Below, piece by piece: positions 57,890 through 64,000 of a stretch of 64,000 nucleotides of DNA. A model generated the notes under the pieces. It had not been told where the DNA came from. It saw only the letters and a program-made list of their open reading frames with translations, and did no database searches. Positions within the stretch are counted from its first letter, which is position 1. Each line of letters starts with the position of its first letter. The stretch is from Podocnemis expansa (Eukaryota; Chordata; Testudines; Podocnemididae), in NCBI GenBank assembly GCA_007922195.1, contig ML681997.1, forward strand, positions 8,109,483-8,173,482, in the 5' to 3' direction. Made by a program: the position numbers and the translations under genes.

Positions 57890-58285
57890 TCAGGCCCAAT
57901 GAGCGGAAGAGATTGACTGTTGTATCGATCGCCCACTTGGCCTCTTGGGTTCCTGCTGCAAGGCTTCTGGCTGCGGGCCAGTCATCTTAGATTTTTTATG
58001 AGGTACTGGTGAAGAAACCGCAGAGTGGCGCTTGTGCTCTCCCTCAGATATGTGAGGAGAGGCAGTCGGATCTGAGGTGGGACGAAGGGAGCCTTCTAAT
58101 AGAAGGAGCTTCAGCTTCCTGTCCCTGTCTTTTCTGGTCCGTGAAGTGAGGTTGTGGCAGTGCTGGCATTTATGAGGCAAATGCCCCTCACCTAGACACT
58201 TTATACAAGATCTGTGGCCATCTGAGGCCGGCATGGCATCATTACAGGTGGCACAGAGTTTGAAGCCCGATGAGTTAGGCATCAT
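57890..58285 (-). CDS. DIRS gag-like protein (Cys/His-rich), partial
   Basis: 131 codons beginning MMPNSSGFKLCATCNDAMP. Cysteines at 11, 14, 27, 30, 40 and 43 with histidines at 24, 35, 38 and 42 form a compact possible zinc-binding region, followed by basic RTRKDRDRKLK and a Ser/Pro-rich tail. This resembles the first frame of vertebrate DIRS elements, which presumably binds RNA or packages it. The natural frame is longer; its 3' part is probably lost with the deletion of the RT. Confidence 0.75.
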   Translation of the reverse strand: MMPNSSGFKLCATCNDAMPASDGHRSCIKCLGEGHLPHKCQHCHNLTSRTRKDRDRKLKLLLLEGSLRPTSDPTASPHISEGEHKRHSAVSSPVPHKKSKMTGPQPEALQQEPKRPSGRSIQQSISSAHWA

Positions 58286-58432
58286 TAGCTCGCGCCATTG
58301 TTCTGTTGTTGTTTGGGGGTTTTTTTTGTTTTCTTTTGTTTTGTTTTGTTTTTTTGTAAGTTATCAAGTTTCTGATTCTTCTGTTCCTTTATCTTCCTAA
58401 TTCACTGTTATTTCTTCTGTTTCAGAATCGCT

Positions 58433-58665
58433 GAAGAGGAGCCACCGCTGACTCCGTCCAGAGCCGGAGGTGGTAGAAAGGAACTGAGGAGAGCACAGTG
58501 GAGAGAGCGAGCTGCTGACGTCACCAGCGACGGGAGGGAGCGCTGGACGCCACAATTGCCTCCTCTCTCCACTATCCGAGCCACTGCTGTGAAATCTCCG
58601 ATCTAGAGTGCGGTGCCGCGCACGCACCCAGAGTGGAGCAGTCGGGAGCACTGCTCGTTGAAGAA
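58433..58665. repeat. DIRS inverted terminal repeat, 5' side
   Basis: Reverse complement of the repeat at 55790-55965, with a distinct outer end gtcgggagcactgctcgttg. A T-rich tract (58315-58355) precedes it on the inner side. Confidence 0.9.
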
Positions 58666-58809
58666 TTATAGGGTCACAATTTTACCACCATGCCATTATT
58701 GAACAATGTTTCTGTTAACCAAATAGCTACAGGTATTTAAATGATCAGTAACATAAATATGACTACAATAAAATGCTATAGAAAAGGACTTTTTACTTTC
58801 AAAGCTTAC

Positions 58810-58867
58810 CAATATCTTTATGGGGAGATATAGGATTTACATTTCTTGCAGAATAACTTTCATCCAT
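58810..58867 (-). CDS. Internal coding exon of the minus-strand host gene
   Basis: Acceptor tgtgtttcag and donor ATTG|gtaagc enclose 58 bp encoding MDESYSARNVNPISPHKDI plus one base. It enters in phase 0, matching the exon at 61452, and leaves one base, matching the terminal exon. The acceptor is strong and the donor is a full consensus. The DIRS element begins 144 bp into the downstream intron. Confidence 0.72.
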
Positions 58868-59001
58868 CTGAAACACAGACAAGAGAATGACAATTTAACA
58901 GACAAGAGAATGACAATATAAACTAAACACTGCTATAAGTATTAATACTTTTACATAATTTCATAATGATTAAAGTTTTTAATTTAATTATATTGTTACA
59001 G

Positions 59002-59076
59002 TTGAAGACATTGAAATACTGTGCTTTACCTCTTCAATCAATATTAAAAGATACAAATGATTCAGCCACTGAAATG
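59002..59076 (+). CDS. Candidate exon C, plus strand
   Basis: Acceptor aattatattgttacag (ending 59001) and donor GAAATG|gtaatc bound 75 bp, 25 full codons beginning LKTLKYCALPLQSILKD. Phase 0 at both ends, compatible with candidate exon B. The frame stays open another 33 codons past the donor to a stop at 59173-59175, so it could instead be a terminal exon. Unknown family; chance openness in A/T-rich DNA is the alternative. Confidence 0.4.
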
Positions 59077-59179
59077 GTAATCAGTAAAATTACAGTAAAC
59101 ACTTCAACTTTCAACCAGCTTCTAATTCTAGCAAATAAATTACTGCAAAGGACTAATACTGTCTTTATTAATTAGTCTA

Positions 59180-59510
59180 TAATTCAAAAAGGTAATCTGG
59201 GGCACAGAATAATTAAAGATAATAACTCACAGAAAGACTGCATCCACAATCACCTTACTGGATAGCCTTTATTTGTTTACTCTGGGGTATGAAGCTATAT
59301 TGTACATTGTAAAGAGTTATTGCAGTCAAATGCTGCTGTACTGTAATCTTCTGATGCATGAAGTTTGAGCTCATGTTCTCACTACTGTTGTAAATCAGCT
59401 TATAGTTTATCTTATAATTAAATTTTTAAAATATAAATTTAAAATATATAAAGATATAAAAATAAAATTCAAATATGAAATGATATGATATTATATTATA
59501 TCTTCAAAGC
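59180..59510. other. Unassigned A/T-rich intronic sequence
   Basis: Nothing recognisable except a (at)-rich stretch at 59415-59505. Confidence 0.4.
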
Positions 59511-59514
59511 ATCT

Positions 59515-59605
59515 GACAAAGTGAGATTTTCTCCCATGAAAGCTCATGTGACAAATAAATTAGTTAGTCTTTAAGAATGCCACAGGACTCTCTGTTTGGC
59601 TTATA
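59515..59605 (-). repeat. PLE-associated short repeat
   Basis: ctcccatgaaagctcatgtg, acaaataaattagttagtct and ttaagaatgccacaggactc: the inverted form of the unit at 23640-23768. Orphan copy. Confidence 0.72.
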
Positions 59606-60014
59606 CGGAAGTTCTGATTAATTACTAATCTTTTCATATGGCTTCTGAAAATCTCTACAGACCACACAACATATGTGTATCAATCCTCAGAGGTTCTGTG
59701 TAGCTGAGGTGTGAGGATGGGGAACACGGGCAAAAATGGCTCCATGTTACATCTGTGAATCCCCAAACATTGAAGCAGTAAGTAGGTTGGTTCAGCTCCC
59801 TGTGCAATTTCAAAGTCAAAGCACACCATGGAGTTCCAGCCATGGCCTGTTGCTATTGGCCAGATGCACCAGGCTTACACATGATACTGGGCCTAAACAA
59901 CAGGGCCATACCACCTTTAGAGAAACATAACAAATCAAAACAATTTGATTGTTGAAATAAATAGACTAACCCTTCTCTGCATGTATACACATGCCTAACA
60001 TGCTGCGGTTTCTA

Positions 60015-60110
60015 TTTCATGTCTCTGATAAAGTGGGATTATTCCCATGATAAATGAATTTGCTAGTCTTTAAAAGTGCCATGGGACTCCCTGTTTGTTT
60101 AACCAAAATG
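60015..60110 (-). repeat. PLE-associated short repeat
   Basis: ctgataaagtgggattattc, ccatgataaatgaatttgct and agtctttaaaagtgccatgg. Orphan copy, 410 bp from 59515-59605, same orientation. Confidence 0.72.
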
Positions 60111-60126
60111 TAATTTGGAATGATGT

Positions 60127-60167
60127 CATATTCATATTCATATTCATATTCATGTTCATATTCAGGG
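60127..60167. repeat. TTCATA hexamer microsatellite
   Basis: About six tandem TTCATA/TTCATG units. Confidence 0.9.
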
Positions 60168-60506
60168 CTTGAAAAATTCATTTGCTTTCCCATGTAAATG
60201 GTGTTACCTTCTGCAAAAGCTATGTTTTCTTTAAAATCATTTTTTTAAAAAAACCTAATACATGGCTGCAAAGTAAACCTTGTAAACTGGAAGTTGTGTG
60301 TTCTCCTGCTGTTTAGGAAATCTCTAAAAAGTAGCATAGGCTGGCAAAAGAGTTATGTCCTATGGAGAGGAATCCAATACTGAAGGCTGGAAGGAGGAAA
60401 GAATAGCAGAACAACCCCTCTTTCCCCTGTTCAGAAACCACAAGTGGGAGAAAGTTCCTCAGCTCAGATCCTCATTGCCATCAGAGATAGGCACCAAAAT
60501 ATCTTT

Positions 60507-61179
60507 GGGTATGTCTACACTGGAGGGTATGTTAAGTTGAACAAGGTTGACTTTAAGTCTACCTAAAGTCGATCTTGTTAAGTTGACTTAGAGAGTCCAC
60601 ACTGAGAACTCCGGTCGACTGCCCATGTCCACACTAGGAGGTGCTAAGTCAATGAAGGAGTGGTGCATTGTGCGTAGCTGTCCCACACTGCAGTGGAGAA
60701 GTGCCAGTTAGGTCAGCTTAAGGGTTTTCCCTGTCTACATTGGTTTAAGTCGAACTTAAGAGGTGGTGGTTTTTAAGTCAACTTATGGAAGGGCTTAAGG
60801 GTACGTCTAGACCAACAGCAGCAAAATTGCTGCTGTCAGCATGATCTTCCGGGCGTGATTTACAGCGAGTATGAACTTGCTGCTGTGCTCCAGAAGTTGT
60901 CATAGCAACTCCTGCATCCTAACACGAGTTTCTGAAAGCCGACTGCAAGCCATTTGCGGTTGACTTCCCTCAGTGTGTCCTGGAGGCTTAGCAAGTTGCT
61001 GGCAGATACACAAGATATTTTACGTTCCTTGCATATTTGCCATTGACTGGCACAGAAAAATCAATCTAAGTGTAGACTAAGGCTATGTAAACTTAATAAA
61101 AGCCCAATGTGGCTGCAGAAGTCTGTAGGTCAACTTAATCTTCCTTAAGTCGACTTAAGGCTCTGCTGTAGACATACCC
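60507..61179. mobile_element. MITE (same family as 2892-4012), 3-bp duplication TTT
   Basis: Ends GGGTATGTCTACACTGGAGG and, inverted, GGGTATGTCTACAGCAGAGC; ttt on both sides (60504-60506, 61180-61182). Interrupted by a second MITE (60799-61087). In the copy at 2892 the corresponding gcttaa...acttaataaaagccc text is nearly continuous. Confidence 0.88.
60799..61087. mobile_element. MITE nested in 60507-61179, 3-bp duplication TAA
   Basis: Starts GGGTACGTCTAGACC with the internal palindrome cagcagcaaaattgctgctg; taa on both sides (60796-60798, 61088-61090). Related to 31923-32200 and 43299-43571. Confidence 0.72.
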
Positions 61180-61451
61180 TTTGAGACTCTGAGTCCTTTT
61201 GCCTTCCACTGTATCAAATGCACAAGGGCCAGTCCAACTGAGAAAAAATTATTCCTGATCAGCAGTTCTATTACCAAGACTAGTAGTCAAAAACCACTCC
61301 CCATGGATATATTTTATAAAAGTGGACAAACCAGTAAAAAAGTGATAAGTGAACACAAAGGCTGCTGATAAACTGTGCAATCAACAAAGTTTTTTGAGAC
61401 TATTTCACTTTGTGACAATCAAATGATCATATTCTTAAGTTTCACTGTTAC

Positions 61452-61585
61452 CGGGTCTGATGAATTTTCTCCTCCAAATACAGAAGAGTCAAATAAGTTA
61501 AAACCAGGTGACTTCTCAGTACAGGGCAGAAGAAAAGAAAAAGCAGGTGATTTTGGTTCTGGTTCTTCACAGCTTAAATTATGAC
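61452..61585 (-). CDS. Internal coding exon of the minus-strand host gene
   Basis: Acceptor taattacagag and donor GACCCG|gtaaca bound 134 bp. The frame reads GHNLSCEEPEPKSPAFSFLL, then KSPGFNLFDSSVFGGENSSD and P. It enters with two bases, completing the one left by the exon at 61944, and exits in phase 0. A competing acceptor two bases upstream (cag) would shift the frame. Phe/Ser/Pro-rich, consistent with the tail encoded by the last exon. Confidence 0.72.
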
Positions 61586-61943
61586 CTCTGTAATTAAAAA
61601 AAGGAAGAAACTGTTTAAGAAAGCATTTTCTCTTGAGAGTTATAAAACAGAACCCTCCCTTTGATTTAACAGGTATGCTGGGTTTGATTCTGATTTCACA
61701 TGGTTTTACACTCATGCAACTTCACTGATTTTAACAGAGTTACTTCTGATATACATCTACATGCAATCAGAACCAAGCTCCTTGTTCTACTTTTCTCTAT
61801 TTGGCCTTAGTTCCCAGTCCTTGCGCAAAGACTTGCTTACTGTACCACAAAGCAGATGATAATATTCTCCTAAGCATATCACAACCTCCCAACCAATGCC
61901 TCAAGCAAAGAGTTTAAGAAAGGAAAATCATTCAGTCTAGCAC

Positions 61944-62009
61944 CTGTTGCATTAGATTTAAACAAATGTTCATCCTTTGAAGGTTTCTCATGATCATAAA
62001 TAACCCCAT
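61944..62009 (-). CDS. Internal coding exon of the minus-strand host gene, most upstream in window
   Basis: Acceptor ggaaaactccatag and donor GCAACAG|gtgcta enclose 66 bp reading GVIYDHEKPSKDEHLFKSNA and T. Phase 1 at both ends, so it needs a preceding exon ending in one base, which must lie beyond 62009 and probably beyond base 64000. This acceptor is weaker than the others. Confidence 0.55.
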
Positions 62010-62390
62010 CTATGGAGTTTTCCCCACCAGAAGAAACACAGTGAGTTCATGGGAGCCAGTCAGAGTAAAAGATCAAATATTGGTTCTTATTTATAGATAA
62101 ATGCTGGAACACTAACATCAATAATACAGTGTGAAAATATCCCTTAACAAAAGGACCTTCATACCAGGATAAACATTCAAATTTGTTACAAATGCATGGC
62201 AAGAAATGTGAGGAAAAACCAAAAACAAATCGACTTGAAAAATACAATCTCAGAAATCACAAATTCTCAACAAAAAGAGCTGTTTGGGAAGCAGTCATGA
62301 TGAAAATGCTTTAGTGTGCTGCAGAGAGCTAAGCCAAAGTCATGGGCAGAAGTGTAGCTCTGGGAAAAAAAATGATTTAGAGCATGCGTT
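62010..62390. other. Unassigned, presumably intronic
   Basis: No exon or repeat recognised. Confidence 0.4.
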
Positions 62391-63497
62391 CAGGGCTCTT
62401 TAGAAAGGCTGGATGTGTACAAGTCCATGGGGCCAGATGTGGTGCATTTGAGAGTGCTGAGGTAATTGGCTGATGTGATTAAAGATCCATTGGCTGTTCT
62501 CTTTAAAAACTCATGACAGTTGGGGGAGGTCCCAAATGGCTTGGAAAAGATAAACACAGTGTCCATCTTTGAAGAAGGAAGAAGGAGGATCTAGGGAACT
62601 ACAGACTATCAGCCTCGCCACAGATCTCAAAAATATTATGGAGCAGGTCCTCAAGGAACCATTTAAAGGCCCTTGGAAGAGAGCAAGATGATCAGGATCA
62701 GTCAGCATGGGTTCACCAAGGGCAAGTCATGACTGATCAACTTGATTGCCTTCTATGATGAGATCATTGGCTCTGTGGTATGGGGAAAAGCTGTAAATAT
62801 GATATACCTTGACTTTAACAAAGCTTTTAATACTGTCTTCCACAGTGTTCTTGTCAGCAAGCTAAAGAAGTATGGCTTGGATGAATGGCATCTAAGTTGG
62901 ATAGGAAGTTGGCTAGATTATTGGGCTCAATGGATAGTGATTGATGGCTCAATGTCTAGTTAGCACCTGGCAACAAGCAGAGTGCTCCAGGGGTGATGCT
63001 GGAGCCAGTTTGTTCAGCGCCTTCCTTAATGATCTGGAAGATGGGGTGGATCGCACTCTCAGTAATCTGCAGATACTAAGCTGGAAGCAGTAGATGCGAT
63101 GAAGGGTAGGAACAGGATACAGAATGACCTAGACAAATTAGAGGATTGGGCCAAAAGAAATCAGATGAGAATCAACAGGACAAGTGGAAGAATCTCAGGC
63201 ATTGCTACACCCGGGGGCACCACCTGGCCAGGCAGAATTTCATCAAGAAAGGATCTGGAGGTTACAGTGGACAAGAAGCTGGATATGAGTCAACAGTGCG
63301 CTCTTATTTCCAAGACAGCTAATGGCGTATTGAGCTACATTAGTAGGAGCACTGCCAGAAGATTGAAGAAAGTGATTATTCCCTTCTATTCATCAGTGGT
63401 GAGGTCTCATTTGGAGTTCTGGGGGCTCCACTACAAAAAGGATGTGGACAAACTGGAGAGAGTCAAGCAGAGGGCAACAGAAATCATTATCAAGAAA
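62391..63497 (+). mobile_element. CR1 LINE fragment, decayed, no 3' end
   Basis: Plus-strand RT region: SMGPD-type text near 62430, QHGFTKGKS near 62700, then a frame 62742-62963 with MIAFYDEIIGS and MIYLDFNKAFNTVFHSVL. The PQGSVL box is damaged near 62985 and the FADD catalytic motif near 63070 is deleted. The frame at 63099 continues with RIQNDLDKLEDWAKRNQM and later [16 protein letters not shown]. It ends abruptly at 63497 against a PLE-type short repeat. Non-functional. Confidence 0.9.
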
Positions 63498-63560
63498 AGG
63501 ATTCTTGTGGCATTTTTAAATAACACATTTATATTTTGCATGTGGTTTTGTGCAGAGTCC
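63498..63560 (+). repeat. PLE-associated short repeat, truncating CR1
   Basis: aggattcttgtggcattttt, aataacacatttatattttg and catgtggttttgtgcagag. Its start coincides with the loss of CR1 homology. Confidence 0.65.
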
Positions 63561-63785
63561 CCACTTTGTCAGACACAAGAGTGGAGGCACTGAAAAAAAC
63601 CTTACAGTACAGGAGTGAAAGATAAATCCTGCGATTACATTGCACTGCATTAGGTCAGATTGCTTCAGCAAATTGAACAAGTTATACAGAATCAAACACA
63701 AAATATTGAAAAGTGGTGAGGTTGACAGAGGTGAGAATCACAGTTTGTAATGAAAAACAGAGGAGTCCTGTGGTCCTTTTCAAGT
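63561..63785. other. Repeat-derived sequence beside short-repeat copies
   Basis: Begins with the usual continuation of the short repeat (cactttgtcagacac); the rest is unassigned. Confidence 0.35.
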
Positions 63786-63791
63786 TTTATT

Positions 63792-63970
63792 TCCAAAGGG
63801 GTAGCTGTGTTAGTCTAGTCCAACAAAACAAACAAGGAGTCCTGTGACACTTTAAAAGATTTAATTTATTTACTGCATGAGCTTCTGTGGGATTTTCTCC
63901 CACAAAAGCTCATATGATAAATAAATTTGCTAGTCTTTGAAAGTCCCACCAGACTCCTTGATTGTTTTAA
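63792..63970. repeat. Inverted dimer of the PLE-associated short repeat
   Basis: Forward unit (gtgttagtctagtccaac, aaggagtcctgtgacactt, catgagcttctgtgggat) meets its inverse (ctcccacaaaagctcatat, aagtcccaccagactccttg) near 63895. Same architecture as 22521-22692. Confidence 0.8.
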
Positions 63971-64000
63971 AGTTTAATGTTTATAGTGGGAAAGCAAGTT

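Larger units (their letters stand above)
55716..58665 (-). mobile_element. DIRS-type tyrosine-recombinase retrotransposon, internally deleted
   Basis: Inverted terminal repeats at both ends, then, on the minus strand from 58665: gag-like frame (57890-58285), RNase H-side remnant (57200-57730), tyrosine recombinase (56172-57041) and an internal complementary region (56008-56112). This order is that of DIRS1-like elements, which replicate through a circular intermediate and integrate by recombinase without target duplication. The reverse transcriptase core is missing between gag and RNase H, so the copy is non-autonomous. It sits in an intron of the minus-strand host gene, in the same orientation, ending 144 bp from the exon at 58810. 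Confidence 0.93.

Noticed and set aside
61375..61584. 69-codon plus-strand frame
   Set aside because: It is the antisense shadow of the minus-strand exon at 61452-61585.
1..64000. CRISPR array, operon, riboswitch or prokaryotic defence system
   Set aside because: The window is plainly vertebrate nuclear DNA; tandem direct repeats with unique spacers and clustered long frames are absent.

Overview
This is non-coding-rich vertebrate nuclear DNA, most likely from a turtle, with a crocodilian as the alternative. The evidence is CR1 LINEs with the amniote CR1 3' end, Penelope-like elements (PLEs), a DIRS tyrosine-recombinase retrotransposon, tRNA-derived and MIR-like SINEs, very many hAT and other MITEs, spliced exons and a 10-N assembly gap. 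There are no bacterial-style operons, rRNA or tRNA genes, or CRISPR arrays.

Layout. 1-4450: a truncated PLE abuts a CR1 copy that is split by two hAT MITEs; the larger one hosts another MITE, which hosts two inverted copies of a third. 4450-36000: mostly unique or old repeat sequence dotted with MITEs, including a PLE fragment with a GIY-YIG endonuclease at 13.5-14.3 kb. 36-51 kb: a candidate plus-strand exon, a CR1 3' end, a broken hAT transposase gene (41.7-43.3 kb) and a nearly complete but decayed PLE (46.0-49.2 kb). 51.6-53.6 kb: a CR1 copy with a 633-codon open frame. 54-62 kb: the only well-supported host gene, the last four coding exons of a minus-strand gene (62009 to 54238) with consistent splice phases. 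Its product tail is Ser/Phe-rich. I suspect a SIX6OS1/C14orf39-like protein but cannot confirm this without a search. Its last intron holds a 2.95-kb DIRS element with inverted terminal repeats, an internal complementary region, gag-like, RNase H-remnant and recombinase coding, and a deleted reverse transcriptase. 62.4-64 kb: a decayed CR1 and PLE-derived repeats.

The most useful sequence-level results are these. (1) A DIRS internal complementary region is visibly the reverse complement of the two element ends joined. (2) At least ten hAT-type MITEs can be delimited, nine of them with exact or near-exact 8-bp target duplications. (3) A separate group of A/T-rich MITEs has ends like GGGTATGTCTACACT and 3-bp duplications, usually T-rich. 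(4) One short repeat occurs as direct flanks of the PLE, as single orphan copies and as inverted dimers, which suggests it is the PLE pseudo-LTR. (5) Three plus-strand candidate exons, two of them inside the last intron of the minus-strand gene, have compatible phases and may mark an unrecognised gene.

No intact host gene starts and ends inside the window, and nothing here forms a metabolic or defence system. Coordinates of repeat edges are read by eye and may be off by several bases where no target duplication is cited.
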